Source: an uncultured Actinomycetes bacterium
GTDB lineage: Bacteria > Actinomycetota > Thermoleophilia > Solirubrobacterales > Thermoleophilaceae
Direction: 5' to 3'
DNA length: 12,974 nt
Assembly: GCA_946481495.1 (NCBI GenBank)
Contig: CAMLNW010000051.1
Span: 1 to 12,974, forward strand
Position 1 is the first letter of the stretch; each line of letters begins with the position of its first letter. A program made the position numbers and the translations under genes. The notes beneath the pieces are model-generated. The model had not been told where the DNA came from, did no database searches, and saw only the letters and a program-made list of their open reading frames with translations. This document shows positions 1 through 5,663 of this stretch, piece by piece.

Positions 1-39
1 GTGAAGCCCCCCCCGTCACGTTCACGAGGGCGGCGATGA
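1..39 (+). CDS. 3' end of an upstream gene (partial)
   Basis: Frame 1 is open from the first base and stops at TGA 37-39, giving a C-terminal tail that reads VKPPPSRSRGRR. The stop overlaps the next start as ATGA, the junction style used by nearly every gene in this element, so this is probably the end of a real upstream gene translationally coupled to the next one. Nothing can be said about its function from twelve residues. It could also be a chance open frame. Confidence 0.35.
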   Translation: MKPPPSRSRGRR

Positions 40-272
40 AGGCGGCCGACGTGTCGATCGCTCTCCCGTCCCAGCATCTTCGCTACGTGCTGCGCGAGGC
101 CGAGCGGGCGTTCGCTCGTGGCGATTTCCAGACCGGCCTGACGAACCTCTGTCATTCGGTGTTCGTCGCCGGCACGAAGGGCCGCGAGGGCATGTCCGAA
201 ATGGATCTGGTCCGCGAGTTGCGCAAGGTCGCGGGCTTCGGCTTCGACGTGGACGAGGTTCCGTGCCCCTGA
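36..272 (+). CDS. hypothetical protein, 78 aa
   Basis: I do not recognise this protein. It starts at ATG 36 in an ATGA overlap with an upstream frame, and its end overlaps the next GTG start by 10 bases. The product is mostly predicted helix with a charged middle (REAERAFARGDFQTG) and no cysteine motif, signal peptide or membrane segment. The frame is kept because it fits the overlapping array and has a balanced, soluble-protein composition, whereas the antisense frame here is rich in Arg, Ser and Pro, as shadow frames are in GC-rich DNA. Probably an accessory protein of the replication/recombination block. Confidence 0.65.
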   Translation: MKAADVSIALPSQHLRYVLREAERAFARGDFQTGLTNLCHSVFVAGTKGREGMSEMDLVRELRKVAGFGFDVDEVPCP

Positions 273-1069
273 TCGACTCCGACACGGGCGAGTTCGTTGC
301 GGCTGATGTGCAGTCGATCTGGGCGTCGAAGTGCGACGCGGACGAGCGCAACGCGGCGCTTCAGACGGCGTTGACGAAGCAGGGCCGCGAGACGGCTGCA
401 CTGAGGGCCGAGTTGACGAATCGCGACAAGGCGGATCCCGTTAATGCAAGGGTGCAGTTTGCCTATTCCCGCTGGTGCGAACTGTGTCGCCCCGGGGCTC
501 GCTCGAAGCCCGGCCCGAAGCGTTCAAAGGTGCTGGCGGCGGCGATCAAGCGCGACGGCCCGGAGTCGGTGTTGCGTGCGATCTATGGCGTGTCGCGTTT
601 CCCCTTCACTAGCCCAAAGGGGCGTGTCGCCATGGGTGCTGCGGATCGTCGCCACGACGAGCTGGAGCTAATTGTTCGTGACGAGGTAAAGGTCGCCGCC
701 CACGAGAAGCTGGCGTTCCGCGCGATGCTCGAAGACGGCGTGATCCGTCCGGGCCAGCGGCCGGACGTTGTGTCGCTTCTCGGTAAGAAGTACGGCGAGG
801 ATCAGGTCTGGGAGGGCACGAGCGCTTATGACGTTCCGCTAGATGGTCTTGCCGAGTGGTGGGTGCCGTGCCCGCTGCACGAGATCGGGCACACGGCGCT
901 GTATCCGATGCGCGTTCGTTGGGGCGGCGATGGCGTGCCGGCGTACGCGGGCGGACGCAAGATCGACCCAGTTGATCTTGTGTGCGTTCGTCATCGCTGC
1001 GAGCCGGCCGCGATCTTCGAGGCATTGGCCGAGCTGCGCGCCCCGGTGGAGGTGATCCGCGCGGCATGA
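263..1069 (+). CDS. protein with CHC2-like zinc finger, 268 aa, possible DNA-replication role
   Basis: GTG start at 263, overlapping the previous gene; its TGA overlaps the next ATG (ATGA). Residues 27-56 look like a short coiled coil. The middle (about 66-140) is basic then acidic, with an RWCELC pair of cysteines (C72, C75). The C-terminus carries CPLH (C203, H206) and CVRHRC (C241, H244, C246), followed by a helix EPAAIFEAL. That arrangement resembles the CHC2 zinc finger of DnaG-type primases, where C-P-x-H is followed some 30 residues later by C-x2-C and a helix. No TOPRIM or other catalytic primase domain is visible, so it is at most a zinc-binding DNA-associated protein. The RusA-like and HNH neighbours support a DNA metabolism role. 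The function is inferred. Confidence 0.7.
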   Translation: MPLIDSDTGEFVAADVQSIWASKCDADERNAALQTALTKQGRETAALRAELTNRDKADPVNARVQFAYSRWCELCRPGARSKPGPKRSKVLAAAIKRDGPESVLRAIYGVSRFPFTSPKGRVAMGAADRRHDELELIVRDEVKVAAHEKLAFRAMLEDGVIRPGQRPDVVSLLGKKYGEDQVWEGTSAYDVPLDGLAEWWVPCPLHEIGHTALYPMRVRWGGDGVPAYAGGRKIDPVDLVCVRHRCEPAAIFEALAELRAPVEVIRAA

Positions 1070-1590
1070 CGTTAACGGCGACAGAGCGCAGCTTCGCCGC
1101 CATCGGGGCGGTCGATCTGATCCACGTTCGCGACCACGCATTTAAGAAGAAGCCGGGCGAGAAGCCGCGTGGCTGCGCGGAGCGCAACGGGGCCAAGACG
1201 AACATGGTCCACGTCGGCGCGCCGCAGTCGCTCAACGTCCACGGATCGAGCGCCAACGTCCACGTCTACCAGTCCATGAAGAAAGCTTGGCAGACCCGAC
1301 TGACCGAGTTGCTGGAGCAGTCCGGACTACCGAAGGGCCTAGTGGCTGTTCGCGTTCGCGGCCAGGTCTGCTTCCCGGACCGTGAGGCTCGTGACCAGGG
1401 CAACCATCGCTTCATGGTCGAGAAGGCGCTCGGCGACGCCTTGGAGAAGGGCGGCTGGAACTCGAACGACGATTGGTCGCGGTACCGCTTTGGCGAGCTA
1501 GAGCACGCCTACGACAAGGGTCAGTCGTGGACGGCGTTGACGATCTTTCCACAGGCGACGTTGCTGGGTGGTGACGCGCGTGAGCCGTAA
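1066..1590 (+). CDS. RusA-like Holliday junction resolvase (divergent), 174 aa
   Basis: Start chosen at ATG 1066, which overlaps the previous stop as ATGA; the frame is open further up to 982 but that would overlap the neighbour heavily. RusA family enzymes resolve Holliday junctions or branched phage DNA, using acidic residues in an RDxDN...K..xDxL...DD pattern. Here the same layout appears as RDQGNHRF (D110, N113), EKALGDAL (K120, D124) and NSNDDW (D135, D136). The family's second Asp in the RDxDN core is Gly112 here, so catalysis may rely on a different residue set. The family's usual length is about 120-180 aa, so this looks full length. It lies directly upstream of an HNH nuclease, as is common in phage recombination clusters. 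The family call is from the motif pattern only. Confidence 0.6.
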   Translation: MTLTATERSFAAIGAVDLIHVRDHAFKKKPGEKPRGCAERNGAKTNMVHVGAPQSLNVHGSSANVHVYQSMKKAWQTRLTELLEQSGLPKGLVAVRVRGQVCFPDREARDQGNHRFMVEKALGDALEKGGWNSNDDWSRYRFGELEHAYDKGQSWTALTIFPQATLLGGDAREP

Positions 1591-1942
1591 GGCGGTCATG
1601 TCTCCAGATGCGTGTGAGCGGATGGTTCTGTGGGCGCGCGATCAGATCTGCGCTGCTTGCGGAAGGGACGACTGTCGGCCGGTTCTGGGCCACCACGTAA
1701 TCGAGCAACAGCATCTGCGCGACGTTGCGAAGACCCGTTGTATCGATCCGGTCCCGCTGCTGGAGGACGAGCGCAATTGGCTTGCGGTCGGGGACTTGTG
1801 TCACACGCGCCACCATCGTGCCCTCCCTCGCATTCCTCGGTCGGTGTTGCGTGAGTACTGCCCTGATGTGTTCGCGATGGCGGCCGAGCTGAATCTGACC
1901 TCGCGCTTGGAGCGCACTTACCCGGAGCTGGTGGCCGCGTGA
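1580..1942 (+). CDS. HNH endonuclease, 120 aa
   Basis: A small HNH nuclease. Numbered from GTG 1580, C24-x2-C27 and C74 with H75, H78 and H79 form the structural zinc and active-site region; GHHVIEQQHLR (H38-H39) and DERNWLAVGDLCHTRHH supply the His-Asn-His metal-binding core, with N66 as the middle Asn. HNH proteins cut DNA with one bound metal ion, and in phages they serve in packaging, recombination or homing. GTG 1580 overlaps the RusA-like stop and has GGTGGTG a few bases upstream; GTG 1568 and ATG 1598 are alternatives. The stop overlaps the next GTG. No terminase or portal gene is next to it, so a packaging role cannot be claimed; its place beside a RusA-like gene favours recombination. 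Confidence 0.8.
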   Translation: MSRKAVMSPDACERMVLWARDQICAACGRDDCRPVLGHHVIEQQHLRDVAKTRCIDPVPLLEDERNWLAVGDLCHTRHHRALPRIPRSVLREYCPDVFAMAAELNLTSRLERTYPELVAA

Positions 1943-2115
1943 GCTGGGTTCCGCCCTACCCGATGAAGGTCAACGGCGACCTGACGGTACGTACTGGGCG
2001 CTCCGGTCGATTGGTGTTCGTCATGGGCAAGGTCGAGGTTCAGTTGTACCCCGGCGACGAGGACGTGTTGCGCGATCTCCTTAACGAGCGGACCCCCCCC
2101 TATGTCCGGCGCTGA
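1939..2115 (+). CDS. small hypothetical protein, 58 aa
   Basis: A short gene easily missed by length cut-offs. GTG 1939 overlaps the HNH stop as GTGA, and the frame runs to TGA 2113-2115, 14 bases into the next gene. The product begins MSWVPPYPMKVNGD and contains a beta-strand-like stretch GRLVFVMGKVEVQLYPGDED. No motif is recognised. Without it there would be a 159-base hole in an otherwise gap-free array, which is the main argument for it being real. Confidence 0.6.
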   Translation: MSWVPPYPMKVNGDLTVRTGRSGRLVFVMGKVEVQLYPGDEDVLRDLLNERTPPYVRR

Positions 2116-2404
2116 GATCCCCGGTCAGATGACCATCGAGCCGTGTGTGGTTTGTGGCGAGCCGTCGACCGAGACGCGCGTGATCACGCCGAGCCAGACC
2201 GACGCGAAGGGGCGCCTGAAAAAGGAGGTTCGTGGACGGGTTTGCCCGGAGCACGCTGCTGCGATTGAGCGCGACATGGGCTGGAAGGAGCGCCAGGCGA
2301 AAGAGCGGTCAGCTCAGCGCAAGAAGATGAAGCGCCTTCAGGAGGCTTCGACGCTGTTTGACGCTCCGGCGGTTGGATCGAAGTTCGGGCGAGAGACGGC
2401 GTGA
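2102..2404 (+). CDS. small zinc-ribbon protein, 100 aa
   Basis: ATG 2102 lies inside the end of the previous gene, just after a run of eight C. C15-x2-C18 and C48-x2-H51 form a likely treble-clef or zinc-ribbon site, with a basic helix-forming tail (KERQAKERSAQRKKMKRLQ, residues 62-80). Such proteins bind nucleic acid or act as adaptors; no enzymatic motif is present. It is the last gene of the left block: it ends 11 bases before the stop of the convergent helix-turn-helix gene and no terminator is visible between them, so read-through antisense to that gene is possible. The function is unknown. Confidence 0.65.
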   Translation: MSGAEIPGQMTIEPCVVCGEPSTETRVITPSQTDAKGRLKKEVRGRVCPEHAAAIERDMGWKERQAKERSAQRKKMKRLQEASTLFDAPAVGSKFGRETA

Positions 2405-2415
2405 TCGGGCTGGCG

Positions 2416-2601
2416 CTACTTCCCTTGCCGTTGAGCTCGCGCGATCTGGTACACGCGGCTCTTCGTCAGGCCGAGCACGTCCGCGATCTGCTGGCCCGTG
2501 TGGCCGCCGTCGAGGGCTTCCACGATAAGCCGGTCTCGGGCGGTGTCGAGGTTCGCTTGCTGGGCGGGGATGCGCCGGAGCTGCGCGAGCGGGTCGGCCA
2601 T
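2416..2601 (-). CDS. small helix-turn-helix regulator, 61 aa
   Basis: The only leftward gene recognised in the element. Residues about 22-57 read as a helix-turn-helix: RDRLIVEALDGGHTGQQIAD, then a GLTKSR turn, then VYQIARAQRQ. The style is that of sigma region 4 or the resolvase/Hin C-terminal domain. There is no dimerisation or ligand domain, so it would act as a minimal DNA-binding protein. The ATG (complement of 2599-2601) has no Shine-Dalgarno but lies 7 bases from a TACACT -10 box, fitting leaderless translation. It sits back to back with the rightward promoter of the main array, so it is the natural candidate repressor of that promoter and of itself. An open + strand frame across this region (2401-2724) is judged to be its shadow. 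Confidence 0.7.
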   Translation of the reverse strand: MADPLAQLRRIPAQQANLDTARDRLIVEALDGGHTGQQIADVLGLTKSRVYQIARAQRQGK

Positions 2602-2607
2602 GCTGGT

Positions 2608-2638
2608 GAGTGTAGCCGATTTGACAAGACCGAGTGTA
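2608..2638. promoter_or_regulatory. candidate operator: direct repeat GAGTGTA x2
   Basis: GAGTGTA occurs at 2608-2614 and again at 2632-2638, a 24-bp period. The first copy is the leftward -10 box (TACACT on the minus strand); the second lies in the spacer of the rightward promoter. A protein bound to both would block both promoters. That the adjacent helix-turn-helix protein binds here is inference. Confidence 0.4.
2609..2614 (-). promoter_or_regulatory. -10 box of the leftward regulator gene
   Basis: The minus strand reads TACACT here, with 7 bases to the ATG at 2601, so the transcript would begin at or next to the start codon. No good -35 is found 16-18 bp upstream. A second TACACT (complement of 2633-2638), with TTGTGC 16 bp further up, is an alternative start. 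Confidence 0.4.
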
Positions 2639-2650
2639 ATCCGCTACGCT
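2621..2650 (+). promoter_or_regulatory. strong sigma70-type promoter of the rightward array
   Basis: TTGACA at 2621-2626 is a perfect -35 box. TACGCT at 2645-2650 is a fair -10 box with an 18-bp spacer, giving a predicted start near 2657. It points into the 2725-10364 array and is the clearest promoter in the window. It overlaps the control region of the leftward regulator. Confidence 0.65.
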
Positions 2651-2667
2651 GGTTGCACAACGTAAGC

Positions 2668-2696
2668 GGGCCGGAGCGTTTGCGGCGCCCCGGCCC
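2668..2696 (+). promoter_or_regulatory. GC-rich hairpin in the 5' leader of the rightward array
   Basis: GGGCCGGAGCG (2668-2678) pairs with CGCCCCGGCCC (2686-2696) with one A-C mismatch, leaving a 7-base loop. It begins about 11 bases after the predicted transcript start and ends 28 bases before the first start codon, with no following T run. It could stabilise the mRNA, serve as an attenuator or a protein site. The leader then has GGAG at 2714-2717, seven bases before the ATG at 2725. Confidence 0.4.
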
Positions 2697-2724
2697 AGCC
2701 AGCAACCAGGAATGGAGCTCCTGA

Positions 2725-2940
2725 ATGCCAGCAGACCAGACCGTACAGCAGCGCCCGCGCGTCGATACCTACGAGGATTACGTCGCATGGCGGGACGAGT
2801 ACGACTGCGTCCATGTGACGATGGCGGACGCGGCGCGGCGCTTCCCCGCGACGCCGTTCAAGAAGCTCTGCGAGTGGTGGACTCGGGACCGGGACGCGCT
2901 CGCAACTGTGCGCCCTGAAGGACAGGCGGTGCCCCAGTGA
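2725..2940 (+). CDS. hypothetical protein, 71 aa, first gene of the rightward array
   Basis: ATG 2725 is preceded by GGAG with a 7-base spacing and lies about 68 bases after the predicted transcript start, so it should be the first translated gene of the array. The product is acidic at the front, with an aromatic-rich core (DTYEDYVAWRDEYDCVHVTM) and a segment ADAARRFPATPFKKLCEWW that could form two short helices. No family is recognised. The stop overlaps the next GTG by four bases (GTGA). As the leading early gene it may be regulatory or act against the host, but nothing in the sequence proves this. Confidence 0.65.
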   Translation: MPADQTVQQRPRVDTYEDYVAWRDEYDCVHVTMADAARRFPATPFKKLCEWWTRDRDALATVRPEGQAVPQ

Positions 2941-3215
2941 GCTACGTCATCACGGTGACGCCGCCCTGCACCGCCCCGCACGGAGGATTCTCGGCCGCAG
3001 AGGTTGATTGTCCCTGCGGGGATGTCGAGCGTCATCAGTTCGATACGCCGGAGGGGGTCCAGGGCTGGGTTTGGACGAGGTATGGGACCTACTACCAGTC
3101 GGAGTTCGACCTCCGGGCGTTCTCGGAGGAGTCGCTTCGAGACGGCTTGGTGATGCCGAACGGCGAGACCCTCACCGTAGAGGCCGACCGAGGGGAGGTA
3201 GACGGTGGCGAGTAG
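2937..3215 (+). CDS. hypothetical protein, 92 aa, Cys/His-rich N-terminus
   Basis: GTG start in a GTGA overlap. Residues 11-33 contain C11, H15, C25, C27 and H33 (PPCTAPHGG and DCPCGDVERH), a possible small zinc site. The rest is beta-strand and helix with an aromatic patch (WVWTRYGTYYQ). No known family is recognised. It ends inside the start of the methyltransferase gene, whose strong Shine-Dalgarno (AGGGGAGG) lies within this gene's last codons. Confidence 0.6.
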   Translation: MSYVITVTPPCTAPHGGFSAAEVDCPCGDVERHQFDTPEGVQGWVWTRYGTYYQSEFDLRAFSEESLRDGLVMPNGETLTVEADRGEVDGGE

Positions 3216-4167
3216 CGCGACTGCACGACATCGCTTCGACAACGACCTCCGCTACCGCGACGAGGCGCACCCGCAGCAGACGCAGCTAACGCCGCCCTAT
3301 GTGCTGGGGCCGGTGCGCGAGGCGCTGGGCGGTTCGATCGGTCTCGACCCTTGCACGCTGCCGGACAACCCGTGTGGGGCGACGGTGTTCTTTCACCCGC
3401 CGCAGGACGGCGCGGAGCTTCCGTGGGAGGCCGAGTCGATCTTCGTCAACCCGCCATACGGCAAGGCCCGTGAGCGGTGGGTGAGGCGATGCGTTGAGGC
3501 CGGCGCTCGGGGTGTATGGGTAGTGCTGCTGATCCCGGCGGCGATGGATACCCGGATCGTGCAGCAGGCGCTTGCGACTGCTGACGCGGCGGTGTTCATT
3601 CGTGGCCGCGTGAAGTTCGGTGTGCTGCGGCCGAACCGTCGGCAGCAGGCGGCTTCGCACCCGTCGATGCTGCTTGGTTGGAACGTCGATCTGCGCTCAT
3701 GCGCACACCTTGGACATCGCGTCGATCTCGGGGAAGTTCCCGTGGCGACTGACCATCCGATGTTCACGTTCACGACTTCGTCGGAGAAGCCGTACGCCCG
3801 CGTTCGCTGCCAGGAGTGCGGCTGGGTAGCGAAGGGCGACGACTCGCGCGAGGTGTGGCCGCTCGCGGATAAGCACGTCTGCGGGCAGGGCGATCCCGGT
3901 GTGCTGGAGAGCACTGGCGGCCTTATGGACTGGTGGGCGTTCGAGTTCGAGCGCGACGACGGTTCGGGGCAGCTTGACCACGTTCATGTCGAGCTGGCCG
4001 ACGTTCCGCGCGAGGACGTGCGGGCGGCGATAGACGGGCTGCGCGTCGTTCCCGAGACGTGTGACAGCGGGCGGGCGCAGGGCTGGGCGGATGCGTTGGA
4101 TGCGGTCGCTCATCGGCTGGCTTTGGACTCCGACGATCGGCCTATGGCCGACAGGAAGGTGGACTGA
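3205..4167 (+). CDS. Dam-family DNA N6-adenine methyltransferase with C-terminal zinc ribbon, 320 aa
   Basis: Residues 1-162 match the phage Dam-type adenine methyltransferase family. QLTP (27-30) opens the domain; GLDPC (46-50) is the cofactor-site region; NPPYG (82-86) is the catalytic D/NPPY motif; LLIPAAMDT (108-116), FIRGRVKFG (131-139) and HPSMLLGW (152-159) complete the fold. It would transfer a methyl group from S-adenosylmethionine to adenine N6 in DNA; the target site is unknown, GATC being one option. Family members usually end near residue 160-200. Here a zinc ribbon follows (C202, C205, H224, C226), then a domain beginning MDWWAFEFERDD with an acidic, helical tail. GTG 3205 has a strong AGGGGAGG upstream. 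Likely roles are protection from host restriction or control of phage genes. Confidence 0.85.
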   Translation: MASSATARHRFDNDLRYRDEAHPQQTQLTPPYVLGPVREALGGSIGLDPCTLPDNPCGATVFFHPPQDGAELPWEAESIFVNPPYGKARERWVRRCVEAGARGVWVVLLIPAAMDTRIVQQALATADAAVFIRGRVKFGVLRPNRRQQAASHPSMLLGWNVDLRSCAHLGHRVDLGEVPVATDHPMFTFTTSSEKPYARVRCQECGWVAKGDDSREVWPLADKHVCGQGDPGVLESTGGLMDWWAFEFERDDGSGQLDHVHVELADVPREDVRAAIDGLRVVPETCDSGRAQGWADALDAVAHRLALDSDDRPMADRKVD

Positions 4168-4424
4168 TGCCGCGCACGACTGTTTATCGGAAGGGCGACG
4201 GGGAGGGGGCGGGTGAGCGCACAGTGACCGAGCAGTTCCGCGTCGTGGATCGCTACGGCGTTTGCATGTCGATCGTGCCCTACCCGGAGTTCGGCGAGGC
4301 GGACGCCGGTCGGCAGGGATGGGATCGCCAGCACCCCAAGCAGGCACCGCATCGCATCCAGTCGCGCACCATCACCACCACCGGGTGGGAGGACGTTCCC
4401 TCTGGAGGTGAGGCGGATGCCTGA
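4167..4424 (+). CDS. hypothetical protein, 85 aa
   Basis: The ATG shares one base with the methyltransferase stop (TGATG), so translation is probably coupled. The product is hydrophilic, glycine-rich near the start (GDGEGAGERT) and then beta-like (FRVVDRYGVCMSIVPYPEFG). It has no catalytic motif, signal peptide or membrane segment. I do not recognise it. Its position directly behind the methyltransferase is the only clue to its job. Confidence 0.55.
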   Translation: MPRTTVYRKGDGEGAGERTVTEQFRVVDRYGVCMSIVPYPEFGEADAGRQGWDRQHPKQAPHRIQSRTITTTGWEDVPSGGEADA

Positions 4425-4770
4425 GCGGCCTCCGAATCGAGCGGTTGAGGCGGTGCAGGCGATGGCCGACGAGATCGCGGAGGCGCATGGTGTGCTGACC
4501 CGACTGGGTGTCAAGTCTCACGCCCGCCGGGCGTGGGGATCGCGCGACCCGGATTGGCGGGCGCTGTCGCTGGCTGAGCGCATCCGGGAGCTTCAGGGGA
4601 TGCACCTGACGGTCGCGCGTCAGTACTTGGAGCTGGCGGGTGTCCCCGAGGTACTGGAACGCGAGCAACGGCTGACCGACGCGCTCGAAGAGATCGCCGA
4701 CACCGACGCGAGCGGCCTTGCTGACAGCCGTCCGTGGGCGATGAGACCGACGACGCGCTCGTGTCGATAG
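4417..4770 (+). CDS. hypothetical helical protein, 117 aa, probably frameshifted at its 3' end
   Basis: Start chosen at ATG 4417, which has GGAGGTG six bases upstream; an in-frame GTG at 4408 is part of that same ribosome site. The product is mostly helix (VEAVQAMADEIAEAHGVL, then LAERIRELQGMHLTVARQYL) and ends in an abrupt basic, low-quality tail (AMRPTTRSCR). From about 4734 the -1 frame continues with much more protein-like sequence (GDETDDALVSIAQTYRGMAR) to TGA 4860-4862. One missing G in the run at 4736-4738 would explain this. The repaired gene would have 148 aa and would close the only gap in the array. The family is unknown. Confidence 0.6.
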   Translation: MPERPPNRAVEAVQAMADEIAEAHGVLTRLGVKSHARRAWGSRDPDWRALSLAERIRELQGMHLTVARQYLELAGVPEVLEREQRLTDALEEIADTDASGLADSRPWAMRPTTRSCR

Positions 4771-4862
4771 CGCAGACGTATCGCGGAATGGCCCGTGCGG
4801 CCCTGGCAGTGAACACCAACCCCGAGGAAGGGAGCGCCGATGAGCGCCGAGACGTTGGCTGA
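4734..4862 (+). CDS. possible C-terminal continuation of the previous gene, or a 42-aa ORF
   Basis: Frame opened by GTG 4734 and closed by TGA 4860-4862, with an internal ATG at 4788. The translation (GDETDDALVSIAQTYRGMAR, then AALAVNTNPEEGSADERRDVG) looks like real protein and covers the 69-base gap before the next gene. No Shine-Dalgarno precedes the GTG, so it is better explained as the true C-terminus of the gene at 4417 after a one-base deletion than as a gene of its own. Confidence 0.35.
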   Translation: MGDETDDALVSIAQTYRGMARAALAVNTNPEEGSADERRDVG

Positions 4863-5205
4863 GGAGATGGGGCGACTTGGCGACCCGCCGGGCGCGGAGC
4901 CAGAGGAGCGCCTTGCGCATGTGCTGCGCGTCTTCGCCCAGGAGGACGACGGCCGGAGGATGGTCACCGCCACGACGAACTGCTTCCCGCCGCCGAACAA
5001 GTGGACGGGGCTGACGATGGGCGATCTTCGACGGATCGACAGCCGGATGCAGCCGGTCAACGTGCCGGACCTCACCCGGCACGTCATGGATGCGCTGGGG
5101 CTGCCCGCCGACACGTCGGAGACGGCGACAGAGCAGGCGGCGATTACCGCCGCGATCACGGGCTGGTTTGGCCCCGAGCAGGGAGACGATGAGCATGGCG
5201 AGTGA
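4840..5205 (+). CDS. hypothetical protein, 121 aa
   Basis: ATG 4840 is preceded by GAGGAAGGGAG. The product is acidic with helical ends and a central hydrophilic part (NCFPPPNKWTGLTMGDLRRI, residues 47-66). It ends in helices (PDLTRHVMDALG, then TEQAAITAAITGWFG) and an acidic tail. No cysteine cluster, membrane segment or enzyme motif is seen, and I do not recognise the family. It overlaps the next gene by 11 bases. Confidence 0.6.
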   Translation: MSAETLAEEMGRLGDPPGAEPEERLAHVLRVFAQEDDGRRMVTATTNCFPPPNKWTGLTMGDLRRIDSRMQPVNVPDLTRHVMDALGLPADTSETATEQAAITAAITGWFGPEQGDDEHGE

Positions 5206-5452
5206 GGCGAAGCGCACGCGGGGGGTCGTCGGCGACGGCTATCTCGATCCGGGAAGCGACGATCTGGCGTTCAGCTTTCGTGGCGAGAACACGCCAGTCG
5301 TGGTGACCGTGGACGAGGGCGGCGCCGAGACCGACGACGTTCGCCTGTCGATCGAGTGGCCGAACGTTGGCGCGGACGTCTACGCGGACCTGGCGCCCGC
5401 CGAGGTCGATGCGTTGATCGCGCGGCTTCAGGAGGTGCGTGCCTGTGGCTGA
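5195..5452 (+). CDS. hypothetical protein, 85 aa
   Basis: Two in-frame ATGs occur at 5189 and 5195; the second sits nine bases from GGGAG and is preferred. The product appears to be a small alpha/beta domain: strands such as LAFSFRGENTPVVVTVDEGG and VRLSIEWPNVG, then a C-terminal helix APAEVDALIARLQEV. This layout is common among small actinobacterial and phage proteins of unknown function. No catalytic residues are evident. The stop overlaps the next gene's start region, and the shared GGAGG at 5431-5435 lies inside its last codons. Confidence 0.6.
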   Translation: MASEAKRTRGVVGDGYLDPGSDDLAFSFRGENTPVVVTVDEGGAETDDVRLSIEWPNVGADVYADLAPAEVDALIARLQEVRACG

Positions 5453-5663
5453 GAGCACTCCACAAACCGAGACGCGGCCCGAGCCTGAGTCGCTGGGCTT
5501 GCTGACGACGATCGGCTTCTACTACCGCAACGACTGGTCCGACTTCGACGGGCGGCAGCTCTTGGATGAGCTGATCGACGTCGAGGACGTGATCCGCCGT
5601 GAGCTGGCGGGCGAGGACGTATCGGGGGACATCGCTCGAATCAAGGCGGCGAACGATGCCTGA
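5445..5663 (+). CDS. hypothetical protein, 72 aa
   Basis: GTG 5445 is nine bases from GGAGG (5431-5435); GTG 5439 is only three bases away and less likely. A disordered, acidic, Pro/Thr-rich start (ESTPQTETRPEPES) is followed by a compact part (LLTTIGFYYRNDWSDFDG) and helices (QLLDELIDVEDVIRREL). No family is recognised. The negative charge and small size would fit an inhibitor or adaptor protein, which is speculation. It overlaps the next ATG by eight bases. Confidence 0.55.
   Translation: MAESTPQTETRPEPESLGLLTTIGFYYRNDWSDFDGRQLLDELIDVEDVIRRELAGEDVSGDIARIKAANDA

Noticed and set aside
609..1256. Minus-strand open frame of 215 aa
   Set aside because: The product is Arg/Pro/Ser-rich low-complexity sequence opposite two good + strand genes, a typical GC-rich shadow.
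2401..2724. Rightward 107-aa open frame starting in a GTGA overlap
   Set aside because: It lies opposite the helix-turn-helix gene, runs through the promoter and hairpin region and has no domain-like sequence; the minus-strand product is far more convincing.
4372..5217. Minus-strand open frame of 281 aa
   Set aside because: Arg-rich shadow of three overlapping + strand genes; no start signal or domain.
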